NCBI RefSeq assembly: GCF_030291135.1 | Contig: NZ_CP127409.1 | Span: 1,736,001 to 1,800,000, forward strand | Direction: 5' to 3' | DNA from: Rhodanobacter thiooxydans | GTDB lineage: Bacteria; Pseudomonadota; Gammaproteobacteria; Xanthomonadales; Rhodanobacteraceae | DNA length: 64,000 nt | Shown: positions 46,650 to 57,433 of the stretch, in pieces | Layout: every line of letters starts with the position of its first letter | How positions within the stretch are numbered: the first letter of the stretch is position 1 | Made by a program: the position numbers and the translations under genes | The notes under the pieces: model-generated | Databases searched by the model: none | What the model saw: only the letters and a program-made list of their open reading frames with translations | What the model was told of the DNA's origin: nothing

Positions 46650-47345
46650 GTGGATATCGACTCACTTCGCCATGCCGTTGCACATGCCGGTCCGGCGGCC
46701 GTCATGGCCAGTTTTCTTGCCGGTCTGGTTTTCAGTTTCAATCCGGTGGCGATGGCTGCCATCCCGGTCTCGCTGGCCTATGTGACCAAAGCTCGCACGA
46801 GTCGGCAGGCGTTTGTCTTCGCTGGCATGTTCATTCTCGGCATGATCGTGATCCATGTTGCGCTCGGCCTCGTCGCCGGATTCGGCGGCCTGGGCGTGCA
46901 GAAGCTGTTGGATCGCAAGTGGGGCGTGCTGATGGGGCCTGTGCTCATCGTGCTCGGGTTGATGTGGCCGGGATGGATGCGCATTCCGCTGCCAGCGTTC
47001 GCCTTCAAAGTGAAGCGTCCGAACAGTTCCTTCGGCGCGTTCCTGCTGGGCATCCCTTTTTCCATCGCGATCTGTCCGATCTGCACGCCAGCGTTGGCCG
47101 TGCTGCTCGGTGTAGTCGCCAGCTTGGGTTCGCCTTGGCTTGGCGTATTGCTTTTGCTGGCATTCGCGTTGGGGCGCGCTGTACCGCTGGCGGTGGGTGC
47201 GTGGTCACTGGGATGGCTGGAGAATCTCCGTTTCGTCTCGGCCTACCGTCGGGTCTTCGAGATTATCGGTGCGATGACCCTCGTCGCTGCAGGGCTGTAC
47301 ATGCTCAATGCGTACTTTTTCTGGGTACCGGGATTGGCGAGCTGA
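46650..47345 (+). CDS. CcdA/DsbD-like membrane thiol-electron transporter
   Basis: 231 residues with six predicted membrane segments. Begins GTG 46650. FSFNPVAMAAIPVSLAYV in the first segment and LLGIPFSIAICPICTPALAVLLG with a CPxC motif resemble CcdA/ScsB-type proteins that carry reducing equivalents across the inner membrane. The first-segment Cys of canonical CcdA (usually NPC) is replaced by NPV, so the classical two-Cys mechanism may be altered. Part of the MerR-controlled operon. Confidence 0.78.
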   Translation: MDIDSLRHAVAHAGPAAVMASFLAGLVFSFNPVAMAAIPVSLAYVTKARTSRQAFVFAGMFILGMIVIHVALGLVAGFGGLGVQKLLDRKWGVLMGPVLIVLGLMWPGWMRIPLPAFAFKVKRPNSSFGAFLLGIPFSIAICPICTPALAVLLGVVASLGSPWLGVLLLLAFALGRAVPLAVGAWSLGWLENLRFVSAYRRVFEIIGAMTLVAAGLYMLNAYFFWVPGLAS

Positions 47346-47431
47346 ATCTACGTCAAGCGCACCAGCTACCCGTAGAGCTCTGCAGGGAGTCCATCCCGCA
47401 TGAGTTTCATTACACACATAGGCGAAACCTG

Positions 47432-48658
47432 ATGCTGACCACAACCGATGAACGCGAACGCCTGCTCAAGGCGCTCGCGTTGGCGACCTTTATCATCTTT
47501 TTTCAGGCTTACATGGTGGCGCCGATCATTCCGGTGCTATCGGCGAGCTTTGGAACATCCGTCCAAACGGTGGGTTTGATTGTTCCGGCGTACCTGATCC
47601 CCTACGGTTTGGCGACGCTGGCTTTCGGCCTCCTTGCCGATCGTGTCGGCATTCAGCGCCTCATGTTGACCTCACTTGTCATCTTTGCGGTGCTCACAGC
47701 AATCACGGCGGCAGCGCAATCGATCGGGCAGTTGACGCTGGGGCGGATACTGACCGGTCTGGGTGCCAGTGGCGTCGTGCCACTCGCCTTGGTACTCATC
47801 AGCAGCCTGTTTCCGTACGAGCAGCGCGGACGCCCGCTCGGCTGGCTGTTTGGGGCGATGGCCGGCGGCATGGCTTTCGGCTCGACCTTCGGTGCCGTGC
47901 TGGAACCAATCATCGGTTGGCGTGGCCTCTTTCTTCTGGTCTCTTTAGCAGCCGTCGGTGTGCTTCTGGTGCTCTTGCCGCACCGCGCGCTCATTGCGTC
48001 GACGAAAAAACCTGTTCCCGGAACGCTGCGAGAGCTATTTCGGGGATATCGCAATCTCCTCGGCACACCGCGAGGACAGCGAACCTATGGCTATGTCTTC
48101 GTCAATTCGATATTTCACTCGGGCGTCTTCACGTGGCTCGGCGTCTATTTCGAGCAGCGTTACGGCCTCGGCCCAGTAGGGATTGGCGTGGCGCTGCTCG
48201 GTTATGGGGTTCCCGGCTTCCTGTTTGGTCCACTGATTGGGAGGGCCGCCGATCGCTGGGGGCGCGCCCGACTTTTACCCATCGGACTGGGACTCGGCGC
48301 ACTGGGCGCCGCTGCCCTGATTTTGAATGGCCCCCTGATCTTCGCGATTCTGGCCGTGACCGTCCTTTCTCTGGGCTACGACATGACACAGCCGCTCTTC
48401 GCGGGCATCGTCACCGTGCTCGGAGGAAAGCGCCCAGGACAGGCGATGGGCTTGAACGTCTTCGCCCTGTTCGCCGGATTCGGTCTAGGGAGCCTTCTGT
48501 TTGGGGAAGCACTTCGATTGGGGTTCGGGGTGGCGCTTAGTGTCTTCGTTGCTGTTCAAGCGCTGGCAACCGCACTGTCCATCAGGTGGTTCCGCTCCGA
48601 GATTCCGCTCAGTAGCGCGCCGGAAGAGGCCAACACGAAGGCGGAGGGCATACACTGA
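47432..48658 (+). CDS. MFS drug/metal efflux transporter
   Basis: 408 residues and twelve membrane segments. YGLATLAFGLLADRVGIQRLML is the loop 2-3 motif A, and LTLGRILTGLGASGVVPLALVLISSLFPYEQRGRPLGW the motif B/C region of proton-coupled antiporters (DHA family). Last gene of the thiol/CcdA operon. The substrate may be a metal or thiol conjugate, an inference from neighbours only. About 180 bp without a credible gene separate it from arsC. Confidence 0.82.
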   Translation: MLTTTDERERLLKALALATFIIFFQAYMVAPIIPVLSASFGTSVQTVGLIVPAYLIPYGLATLAFGLLADRVGIQRLMLTSLVIFAVLTAITAAAQSIGQLTLGRILTGLGASGVVPLALVLISSLFPYEQRGRPLGWLFGAMAGGMAFGSTFGAVLEPIIGWRGLFLLVSLAAVGVLLVLLPHRALIASTKKPVPGTLRELFRGYRNLLGTPRGQRTYGYVFVNSIFHSGVFTWLGVYFEQRYGLGPVGIGVALLGYGVPGFLFGPLIGRAADRWGRARLLPIGLGLGALGAAALILNGPLIFAILAVTVLSLGYDMTQPLFAGIVTVLGGKRPGQAMGLNVFALFAGFGLGSLLFGEALRLGFGVALSVFVAVQALATALSIRWFRSEIPLSSAPEEANTKAEGIH

Positions 48659-48838
48659 ATGCAGCTCACGTGTTCTGGTTCAGGCGGTCGAGCAGCGCCG
48701 TCGTCGCCGAAGACGGTAGCGGTGCCGTGTCCGCCCATCCAGCTGAATCGAAGCTGTTGCGTCACGCCTTGATCGAAGCAGTATCCGAGCTCGTCATACT
48801 GATACTGGAATTCAAGATGACCCATGCTACCGCTCCGA

Positions 48839-49243
48839 CTACGACTGGCTGACCACAACCTCACCGTCCTCCTTGGTAAACGGTTGCGTGATCGGCGGAA
48901 GGATGTCGAGCACGACTTCCGAGGGACGACACAGCCGCGCGCCCAGAGCGGTCACCACAAAGGGGCGGTTGATCAGGATCGGATGCTTCAACATGGCATC
49001 GAGGATGACGTCATCGGTGATGCCGGCCTCGCCCAATCCCAGCTCGGCGAAGGGCGTTCCCTTTTCACGCAAGGCCTCACGCGGCTTGAGCATGGCTTCG
49101 TCAATGAGCTTGATCAGTTGCTCGCGGCTCGGCGGCGACTTGAGATACTCGATCACGGTGGGCTCGATGCCGGCATGGCGGATCAGAGCCAAGGTGTTGC
49201 GCGAGGTGCCGCAGTCGGGGTTGTGATAGATCGTGGCGCTCAT
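48839..49243 (-). CDS. arsC: Arsenate reductase, glutaredoxin-dependent type
   Basis: 134 residues. MSATIYHNPDCGTSRNTLALIRHAG carries the active Cys (CGTSR), with the conserved ITDDVILDAMLKHPILINRPFVVT and ARLCRPSEVVLDIL. This is the E. coli R773-type ArsC reducing As(V) to As(III) with glutathione and glutaredoxin. An in-frame ATG at 49261 is an alternative start. It follows arsH on the same strand and is evolutionarily unrelated to the two other arsC genes in the cluster. Confidence 0.93.
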   Translation of the reverse strand: MSATIYHNPDCGTSRNTLALIRHAGIEPTVIEYLKSPPSREQLIKLIDEAMLKPREALREKGTPFAELGLGEAGITDDVILDAMLKHPILINRPFVVTALGARLCRPSEVVLDILPPITQPFTKEDGEVVVSQS

Positions 49244-49263
49244 CGGTGTCGCAGTTCTCATCG

Positions 49264-50049
49264 TCAGCAGGCTCCACTGGTACAGCAGCTGGTCTTGGCC
49301 GATTCCACCACAACCGGAGCCGGCATAGCCACTTCGATCGCGCCGGCGGCCACCAACAAGGCGTGCGCCTCGGCCGCACCCTTGCGCTCGCTGTAGCGGT
49401 CGACCAGGTAGTCGCTGCGATCGCGCACCATCAGGGTGAACTTGAACAGCTCTTCCATGACGTCCACAACACGATCGTAGAACGGGGAGGGTTTCATCCG
49501 ACCGGTGTCGTCGAATTCCTGCCAAGCTTTGGCGACCGACGATTGATTCGGGATGACCACCATGCGCATCCAGCGGCCGAGTACGCGCAATGCATTGACG
49601 ACGTTGAAGGATTGCGATCCGCCACTGACCTGCATCACGGCGAGGGTGCGTCCCTGCGTCGGGCGCACGCTACCGTCTTCCAGCGGCAGCCAGTCGATCT
49701 GATTCTTGAAGACACCGGTCACTGAGCCGTGGCGTTCCGGGCTGACCCAGACTTGGCCTTCGGACCACAGCGACAGCGCACGCAATTCCTGCACCTTGGG
49801 ATGATTGGCCGGCACGCTGTCCAGGATCGGCAGCTCGTGCGGGTCGAACACCCGCGTCTCGGCGCCGAACTGCCGCAGGATGCGCTCCGCTTCCAGGGCC
49901 AGCTTCCGGCTGAACGACTGAGGTCGCAGCGAGCCGTATAGGATCAGGATGCGCGGCGGGTGGCTGGAGTCCGCCGGCAACGCCAGTTTGGCCAAGGTCG
50001 GGGTATCCAGCACATCGGCAGCAATGTGGGGCAGATCCAGCATCGTCAT
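49264..50049 (-). CDS. arsH: NADPH-dependent FMN reductase ArsH
   Basis: 261 residues, flavodoxin-like. [24 protein letters not shown] is the FMN/phosphate loop, with [21 protein letters not shown] and the C-terminal CCTSGAC. ArsH oxidises trivalent organoarsenicals or reduces metals/quinones depending on the species. Transcribed away from the acr3 operon from a shared regulatory region containing an ArsR-type dyad. Confidence 0.95.
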   Translation of the reverse strand: MTMLDLPHIAADVLDTPTLAKLALPADSSHPPRILILYGSLRPQSFSRKLALEAERILRQFGAETRVFDPHELPILDSVPANHPKVQELRALSLWSEGQVWVSPERHGSVTGVFKNQIDWLPLEDGSVRPTQGRTLAVMQVSGGSQSFNVVNALRVLGRWMRMVVIPNQSSVAKAWQEFDDTGRMKPSPFYDRVVDVMEELFKFTLMVRDRSDYLVDRYSERKGAAEAHALLVAAGAIEVAMPAPVVVESAKTSCCTSGAC

Positions 50050-50078
50050 GGAAACGGTTCCTGTTGCTTTGATTCAAT

Positions 50079-50106
50079 GATTCTATCATTATGGAAATAT
50101 AGAATC
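50079..50106. promoter_or_regulatory. ArsR-type operator between arsH and the arsC-acr3 operon
   Basis: GATTCTAT (50079-50086) and ATAGAATC (50099-50106) form an inverted repeat with a 12-bp AT-rich spacer in the 72-bp divergent gap. A TTCAATGATTC segment overlaps its left arm. Both divergent ars units could be repressed from here. Confidence 0.7.
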
Positions 50107-50121
50107 CAAGCCGAGACCTCC

Positions 50122-50631
50122 ATGCATCCGTGTCGCGTTTTATTCATCTGCACGGGCAATTCCGCCCGCAGCATCCTGTCCGAAGCGACCCTCAATCATC
50201 TGGGCAAAGGCCGCTTTGAAGCCTTCAGCGCCGGCAGTCAGCCGACGGGCCGCGTCAATCCCTATGCGATCGAAGAGCTCAAGGCTCTTGGTATTCCCAC
50301 CGAAGGTCTCAGCAGCAAGTCCTGGGATCGCTTTACGGGGGAAGGTGCGCCGCCGCTGGATATCGTGATCACCGTCTGCGACAACGCCGCGAATGAGACG
50401 TGCCCGGTGCTGTTCGGCGATTTCGTGAAGGCCCATTGGGGTCAGCCCGATCCGGCGGCCGCCCAAGGTGCCGGTGCTGCGATCGAGGCCTTCCGGCTAG
50501 CCCATACGCTCGTGCTTTATCGAGTCACCGCGTTGGTGAACCTGCCGGTGGAAACGATGAGTCGGGACGAGTTGAAGCAGGCGCTGGATCACATCGGCAC
50601 CCTCACCGACGCTGAAGAGGAACACGCATGA
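50122..50631 (+). CDS. arsC: Arsenate reductase, LMW-phosphatase (thioredoxin) type, copy 1
   Basis: 169 residues. The P-loop VLFICTGNSARSILSEA provides the nucleophilic Cys and the Arg; the resolving Cys pair lies in VCDNAANETCPVL. This is the Staphylococcus/Pseudomonas-type ArsC, related to low-molecular-weight tyrosine phosphatases. Overlaps acr3 by ATGA. Confidence 0.94.
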   Translation: MHPCRVLFICTGNSARSILSEATLNHLGKGRFEAFSAGSQPTGRVNPYAIEELKALGIPTEGLSSKSWDRFTGEGAPPLDIVITVCDNAANETCPVLFGDFVKAHWGQPDPAAAQGAGAAIEAFRLAHTLVLYRVTALVNLPVETMSRDELKQALDHIGTLTDAEEEHA

Positions 50632-51716
50632 ACCAGCTGTCTGCTGAAGTGGTCGACGCCGATCTGGATACGGCCAGTGGCAATCGCATCGGCTTCTTCG
50701 AGCGTTACCTCACGGTCTGGGTCTTGCTGTGCATCGTGGCGGGCACGGTCCTGGGGCATTGGCTGCCGGGCACCTTTGAAACCTTGGGAGGCATGCAGGT
50801 CGCCCAGGTCAATCTGCCGGTGGCGGTCCTCATCTGGCTGATGATCATCCCGATGTTGCTGAAGATCGACTTCGGCGCGCTCGGTGGCGTGCGCCGCCAG
50901 TGGAAAGGCATCGGTGTCACACTCTTCATCAACTGGGCCGTCAAACCGTTCTCGATGGCGCTGCTGGGATGGATTTTCATCCGCCACGTCTTCGCCGGCT
51001 ACCTTCCTGCCGCTCAGCTCGACTCCTACATTGCCGGGCTGATCCTGCTGGCCGCTGCACCATGCACGGCGATGGTGTTCGTCTGGAGCAACCTTTGCCA
51101 CGGCGAGCCGAACTTCACGCTGAGCCAGGTCGCCTTGAACGACACCATCATGGTGGTGGCGTTCGCGCCCATCGTGGCGCTGCTGCTGGGCATATCTTCA
51201 ATCACGGTGCCATGGAACACGCTGCTGTTGTCGGTGCTGCTCTACATCGTGGTGCCGGTGGCCATCAGCGTGGTGCTGCGCCGCTGGGTGCTTTCACAAG
51301 GCGGCGAGCCGCAGCTACAGAAACTGCTTCATCGCCTGGGACCGGTATCCCTGTTCGCACTGCTGGCGACCCTCGTGCTGCTGTTCGGTTTCCAGGGCCA
51401 ACAGATCCTCGCCCAGCCGGCGGTGATCGCGATGCTGGCCGTGCCGATCCTGATCCAGGTGTATTTCAACTCCGGACTGGCCTATGTGCTCAACCGTCGG
51501 TTCGGCGTGCCCCATTGCGTGGCTGGCCCCTCGGCGCTGATCGGTGCCAGCAACTTCTTCGAGCTGGCCGTCGCCACTGCGGTGGGTCTGTTCGGTGTGC
51601 ACTCCGGCGCCGCGCTGGCCACCGTGGTCGGCGTATTGATCGAAGTACCGGTGATGTTGTCGGTAGTTCGGATCGTCAACGGCAGTAAGCGCTGGTACGA
51701 AGCGCCACAGACTTGA
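50628..51716 (+). CDS. acr3: Arsenite efflux transporter Acr3
   Basis: 362 residues, ten membrane segments. Family motifs are AAPCTAMVFVWSNLCHGEPNFTLSQVALND with the essential Cys and FNSGLAYVLNRRFGVPHCVAGPSALIGASNFFELAVATAVGLFG. It exports As(III) (and possibly Sb(III)) from the cytoplasm. Located between the two LMW-type arsC genes. Confidence 0.95.
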   Translation: MNQLSAEVVDADLDTASGNRIGFFERYLTVWVLLCIVAGTVLGHWLPGTFETLGGMQVAQVNLPVAVLIWLMIIPMLLKIDFGALGGVRRQWKGIGVTLFINWAVKPFSMALLGWIFIRHVFAGYLPAAQLDSYIAGLILLAAAPCTAMVFVWSNLCHGEPNFTLSQVALNDTIMVVAFAPIVALLLGISSITVPWNTLLLSVLLYIVVPVAISVVLRRWVLSQGGEPQLQKLLHRLGPVSLFALLATLVLLFGFQGQQILAQPAVIAMLAVPILIQVYFNSGLAYVLNRRFGVPHCVAGPSALIGASNFFELAVATAVGLFGVHSGAALATVVGVLIEVPVMLSVVRIVNGSKRWYEAPQT

Positions 51717-51729
51717 TCGGAGCATCGTC

Positions 51730-52242
51730 ATGCAAGGTCACTACAACGTGTTGTTCGTTTGCACCGGCAATTCGGCGCGCAGCATTCTGGCCGAAGCGAC
51801 GGTTCACCACTTTGGCCGCGATCGCTTTCATGGCTACAGCGCCGGAAGCCAGCCCAAAGGCTTCATCTACCCACAGACGCTGGACGTGCTCAAGGCTGTC
51901 GATCTCCCGATCGACGGGCTGCGCAGCAAGAGCTGGGCGGAGTTCACGACACCGGATGCCCCCGTGATGGATTTCGTAATCACCGTGTGTGACCAGGTAG
52001 CTGGCGAGGTTTGCCCCGCGTGGCCGGGTGCGCCCATCACCGCACACTGGAGCATCCCCGATCCGGCCAAGGCACAAGGCGATGAGGCCACCGTTTATAA
52101 AGCCTTCGTGCTGGCCAGAAATCTTCTCCAACAACGAATCAGCCTGTTGCTCAATCTGAACGTGGCGGCCCTGGATCGGCTCGCGCTATCAAGTCGGCTC
52201 GATGCGATGGGAAAAGTGCCCAGCAACGACACGGCCGGCTGA
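51730..52242 (+). CDS. arsC: Arsenate reductase, LMW-phosphatase type, copy 2
   Basis: 170 residues, clearly related to copy 1 (VLFVCTGNSARSILAEATVHHFG; VCDQVAGEVCPAW) but diverged along its length, so it is an old duplication or separate acquisition rather than a fresh tandem copy. Lies between acr3 and arsR. Confidence 0.93.
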   Translation: MQGHYNVLFVCTGNSARSILAEATVHHFGRDRFHGYSAGSQPKGFIYPQTLDVLKAVDLPIDGLRSKSWAEFTTPDAPVMDFVITVCDQVAGEVCPAWPGAPITAHWSIPDPAKAQGDEATVYKAFVLARNLLQQRISLLLNLNVAALDRLALSSRLDAMGKVPSNDTAG

Positions 52243-52249
52243 TCCCGTG

Positions 52250-52684
52250 ATGAGCGCAAGCATTACACTGACCGCGAAGATCACCTCACACGGTGCTGAG
52301 ACTGCCACCCGCGCCATGCAGACCAAACAAGTCCTCACGATCCTTTCGGCGCTTGCTCAAGAGTCGCGGTTAGCGGTCTATCGGCTGCTGATAGAGCACG
52401 CGCCGGACGGTCTCGCCGCCAGTGTGATTGCTGAAAAGTTGGGTTTGCCCAACGCCACGCTTTCCTTTCATCTGAAGGAGCTGTCGCACGCCGGCCTCGT
52501 GACCAGCCAACAAAGTGGCCGTTTCATTTACTACGCGCCGGTGATCGAGGCGATGAACGATCTAATCGGCTACCTGACCGACCATTGCTGCAGTCAGTCC
52601 GACGGCAACTGCGCAGTCGCCACGACCTCATGCAAGCCAACGGTTGCCGCTACCAAACCAAAGCGTAAATTCCGGGCTTCATAG
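52250..52684 (+). CDS. arsR: Arsenite-responsive repressor ArsR
   Basis: 144 residues from 52250, or 122 from ATG 52316, which would fit the usual size better; neither has a good ribosome site. Winged helix MQTKQVLTILSALAQESRLAVYRLLIEHAPDGLAASVIAEKLGLPNATLSFHLKELSHAGLVTSQQSGRF. Arsenite ligands are probably the C-terminal HCCSQSDGNC, a site unlike the alpha-3 CVC of E. coli ArsR. Last in its operon, so feedback comes through read-through from the operator at 50079. Confidence 0.9.
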   Translation: MSASITLTAKITSHGAETATRAMQTKQVLTILSALAQESRLAVYRLLIEHAPDGLAASVIAEKLGLPNATLSFHLKELSHAGLVTSQQSGRFIYYAPVIEAMNDLIGYLTDHCCSQSDGNCAVATTSCKPTVAATKPKRKFRAS

Positions 52685-52757
52685 CACAAACGTCTCGCAT
52701 ATCGCCACCAGATCAATCGGTCAGCAACGCCAACACGAAAGTGATCGAGACGTGCGC

Positions 52758-54104
52758 TCAGACTATGTAGCCAATGTCGGAGGCGCCGGTTGGGTAGGCG
52801 AATATCGTGCCCTTCAGGTCCGCAGCGGTGAGATCGTGGCGGATCGCGAGTGCGAAGAGATTGATGACTTCTTCGGCATGCGGACCCACGAGATGGGCGC
52901 CCAAAATGCGATCGCTGGCCTCGTCGACCAACACCTTGTATCCGTAGACGGGCTCGGCCGCTTGGCGTGCCGTGAACCAGTCTGAGGCCTTTTGCGATTT
53001 CATCTTGAACTTCAGCCCTTGTTCGCGGGCTTTGGCTTCGCTCAGCCCTACGGTCGCCATGGGCGGGATCGTGAAGACGACGCTCGGCACGCCTCGATAA
53101 TCAGGTTGCCGATGATTGCCTTTGAGGAGATTCGCGGCCACCACATGGGCGTCGTGGCTCGACACGGGCGTCAACGGCGGCCCTACTTGGGCGGCGTCCC
53201 CCGCCGCGAAAACGGCAGGATTGGAAACGCTCTGCAGGTACTCGTTGAGAATCAGACGGCCGTGATCATTGGCGATTCCCGCCGCTTCGAGGTCAAGTGA
53301 CGCCAGTGCAGGCGCTCGCCCGGCGGCGTGGACGACGAGATCGGCATCGATCGTTGTTGTCTCACCATGGGAAGTTGAACGCACGCGGTAGCCGGCGGCT
53401 GTTTTTTCGATCGCGGTGACCGTGGTCTCCAGTTGGACATCCACGCCGAGGGTGCCGAACGCCGGCATGAGCCAGCCGACGAGGTCGGGGTCAAAGCCAT
53501 TCAACAGGCGCGCGCCATGCTGAAGAATGGTCACTTGCGCACCGGCGCGAGCAGCGATATGCGAGAACTCGGCAGCGATGTAGCCGCCCCCGACGAGCAC
53601 GATGCGTCGTGGTAGGGCCGGCAACGCCAGGAAGTCCTCGTTGGTGACCAGATGCTCCTCGCCGGGTATATGCAGTTTGATGGGTTCTGCACCCGAGGCA
53701 ATCAGTACGTGTTTGGCGTTGAGGAGGTCATCATTGACCTTGATGGTGTTGGGCCCCGTGAAACGGGCTCGCCCATGGTAGGTATCGATGCCTTTTTCGC
53801 GATAGCGCTGCTCATGGTTCGCTGGCACAGGATCGGTGAAGCTACGCTTGAACGCCATCAAGTCGGGCCAATCGATCGTGACGTTTCCGGCCACGCCCTT
53901 GCCATGCATCCGACGGATGTGATCGATGGCCTCCACACCGCCGATGAGCGTCTTTTTGGGATCACAACCACGCAACGCACAGGTGCCACCGAAGGGACGG
54001 CAATCAATGACCGCAACGTGCCAGCCGGCGGCGCGTGTCTTCATCGCAGCCACCATGGCGGCTGTTCCGGTCCCAATCACCACAAGATCGTATGGCGTGG
54101 CCAT
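52758..54104 (-). CDS. MerA-like FAD-dependent pyridine nucleotide-disulfide oxidoreductase
   Basis: 448 residues. FAD motif YDLVVIGTGTAAMVAAMKTRAAG, redox site GGTCALRGCDPKK (CX4C), NAD(P) motif IVLVGGGYIAAEFSHIAARAG, and FAD ribityl motif VFAAGDAAQ. It has no N-terminal HMA domain and lacks the C-terminal vicinal Cys pair of MerA, so mercuric reductase activity is doubtful; ending ..YPTGASDIGYIV replaces the interface His-Pro motif of glutathione reductase. A general or metalloid-directed disulfide reductase is more likely. Between arsR (convergent) and merA. Confidence 0.83.
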   Translation of the reverse strand: MATPYDLVVIGTGTAAMVAAMKTRAAGWHVAVIDCRPFGGTCALRGCDPKKTLIGGVEAIDHIRRMHGKGVAGNVTIDWPDLMAFKRSFTDPVPANHEQRYREKGIDTYHGRARFTGPNTIKVNDDLLNAKHVLIASGAEPIKLHIPGEEHLVTNEDFLALPALPRRIVLVGGGYIAAEFSHIAARAGAQVTILQHGARLLNGFDPDLVGWLMPAFGTLGVDVQLETTVTAIEKTAAGYRVRSTSHGETTTIDADLVVHAAGRAPALASLDLEAAGIANDHGRLILNEYLQSVSNPAVFAAGDAAQVGPPLTPVSSHDAHVVAANLLKGNHRQPDYRGVPSVVFTIPPMATVGLSEAKAREQGLKFKMKSQKASDWFTARQAAEPVYGYKVLVDEASDRILGAHLVGPHAEEVINLFALAIRHDLTAADLKGTIFAYPTGASDIGYIV

Positions 54105-54226
54105 GGCGCTTCTCCAGTTAATTAACGGTAAGCAAATCGTTGCTGGGAACGCGTGAAGGCCATTTCAATTCAATCTTATTCCCAGCGCCAATGATCGAGA
54201 TTTCGACATCGATGGGCGCCTCGCTT

Positions 54227-56150
<1,924 letters not shown>

Positions 56151-56246
56151 GTTTTCTTTCTCCGACGCTATGCCGTGGATCGCTGATCACTGGCTATTCG
56201 CTGGCCGCGATCCAGGATCACGGTTAGCGGGAGACGTACCGACCAC

Positions 56247-56675
56247 TCAACAACAGGTCGGGCCTTGGTTCGCTCCGCCGTGAACTTTTCCCGGCGGGGA
56301 TACCAAATCCCAGATCGATACCACGACCATCAACACCAGACCGGGATAGAGCAACCACGCCGTGGGCATCCCCATGGTGCTCATGAGCAAGGCGGCCGCC
56401 AGCACCAGGACGGGACCAATCATGCCAAGGACCATCCGCGGCCACTGCCGATGACGAAGTCCGCCGATCAGGTTGGCCAGCAAGGCGATGACGGCGAACA
56501 GTGGCAGCAGGTAACGGATGAACACGCCCTCGTACTGGCTCAAAAAGCCCAGCCCGATGGCGGCACCCAGGCTGGCGAGGGCGGGAAAGCACGCCGCGCA
56601 GCCCATCGCCGTGACGATGGCACCGATCACGCCGGCTTTGTCGGCCGTGCGCGTCAGAGGATTACGGATGGGCAT
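56247..56675 (-). CDS. merC: Mercury transporter MerC
   Basis: 142 residues, four membrane segments. AIVTAMGCAACFPALASLGAAIGLGFLSQYEGVFIRYLLPLFA is the MerC signature with its Hg-binding Cys pair in the first segment. The C-terminus ends GPTCC, an extra vicinal pair. It moves Hg(II) inward for reduction by MerA. GAGG lies nine bases before the start at 56675. 20 bp after merP. Confidence 0.93.
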   Translation of the reverse strand: MPIRNPLTRTADKAGVIGAIVTAMGCAACFPALASLGAAIGLGFLSQYEGVFIRYLLPLFAVIALLANLIGGLRHRQWPRMVLGMIGPVLVLAAALLMSTMGMPTAWLLYPGLVLMVVVSIWDLVSPPGKVHGGANQGPTCC

Positions 56676-56694
56676 AGGAATAACCTCGAAAGCT

Positions 56695-56973
56695 TCAGTT
56701 CTTGACGGTGGCGGGGTAGCCCGCATCGGTCGTGGCACTGACGAGTGCCTGGGTACTGGTCTTGGCATCATCGAAGGTCACGACGGCTTCCTTCTTGTCG
56801 AACAGGATCTCGGTCTTTTCGACACCGGGAACCTTGGACAGCGCTTTCTTGACGGTGATGGGACACGCGGCACACGTCATACCGGACACCGACAGGGTGG
56901 CGGTCTTCGTGGCCGCCCAGGCAGGTGCAGTGAAGGCGGTGGCAAGGGCGATGAGGGCGATGAGTTTGTTCAT
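56695..56973 (-). CDS. merP: Periplasmic mercury-binding protein MerP
   Basis: 92 residues. The signal peptide (MNKLIALIALATAFTAPAWA) is followed by one HMA domain with GMTCAACPITVKKALSKVPGVEK, the paired Cys binding Hg(II) for transfer to MerT or MerC. Between merT and merC. Confidence 0.97.
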   Translation of the reverse strand: MNKLIALIALATAFTAPAWAATKTATLSVSGMTCAACPITVKKALSKVPGVEKTEILFDKKEAVVTFDDAKTSTQALVSATTDAGYPATVKN

Positions 56974-56992
56974 GGATGGATCCTCCAGCGGG

Positions 56993-57355
56993 TCAGTAAA
57001 ACAACGGGGCGAGATAGGGAAAGGTCAGTGCCAGTAACACCAAGGCTGCGACGATCCAGAACAACACTTTGTAGGCCGTCTTGACGTGCGGCACGGCGCA
57101 GACGTCACCGGGCGCGCAGGCCGTGGCGGGCCGGTAGATGCGACGCCAAGCGAAGACCATCGCGATCAGCGCCGCACCGATAAAGAGCGGCCGGTACGGT
57201 TCGAGCGCCGTCAGGTTGCCGATCCAGGCGCCACTGAACCCGAGGGTGATCAGCACCAGTGGGCCGAGGCAGCAGGTCGACGCTAGGAGCGCGGCGATCC
57301 CGCCGGCCAGAAGCGCGCCAGAACCGGCCTTCTTGGAGTCTTGGGTGTTTTCCAT
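56993..57355 (-). CDS. merT: Mercury transporter MerT
   Basis: 120 residues, three membrane segments. LLASTCCLGPLVLITLGFSGAWIG supplies the membrane Cys pair; ATACAPGDVCAV is the second, cytoplasmic pair. It has its own MerR-type promoter immediately upstream, in addition to any read-through from the promoter at 58075-58105. Confidence 0.96.
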   Translation of the reverse strand: MENTQDSKKAGSGALLAGGIAALLASTCCLGPLVLITLGFSGAWIGNLTALEPYRPLFIGAALIAMVFAWRRIYRPATACAPGDVCAVPHVKTAYKVLFWIVAALVLLALTFPYLAPLFY

Positions 57356-57391
57356 GGATGCGGTACCGATGGCTGAAGAATCGACACGTGC

Positions 57392-57422
57392 ACTGTATTC
57401 ACGTACATAGGTACAGAGTCAA
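57392..57422 (-). promoter_or_regulatory. MerR-type promoter of merTPC-merA
   Basis: Minus strand: -35 TTGACT (57422-57417), 19-bp spacer with the dyad GTAC-CTAT-GTAC, -10 TACAGT (57397-57392). The 19-bp spacer and centred dyad are those of a mer operator-promoter. Confidence 0.85.
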
Positions 57423-57433
57423 GCGTGTGGATG

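Noticed and set aside
48556..48864. 102-codon minus-strand frame between the MFS and arsC genes
   Set aside because: About a third overlaps the MFS gene antisense, it has no ribosome site or recognisable domain, and its composition looks random. The 180-bp gap is left empty.
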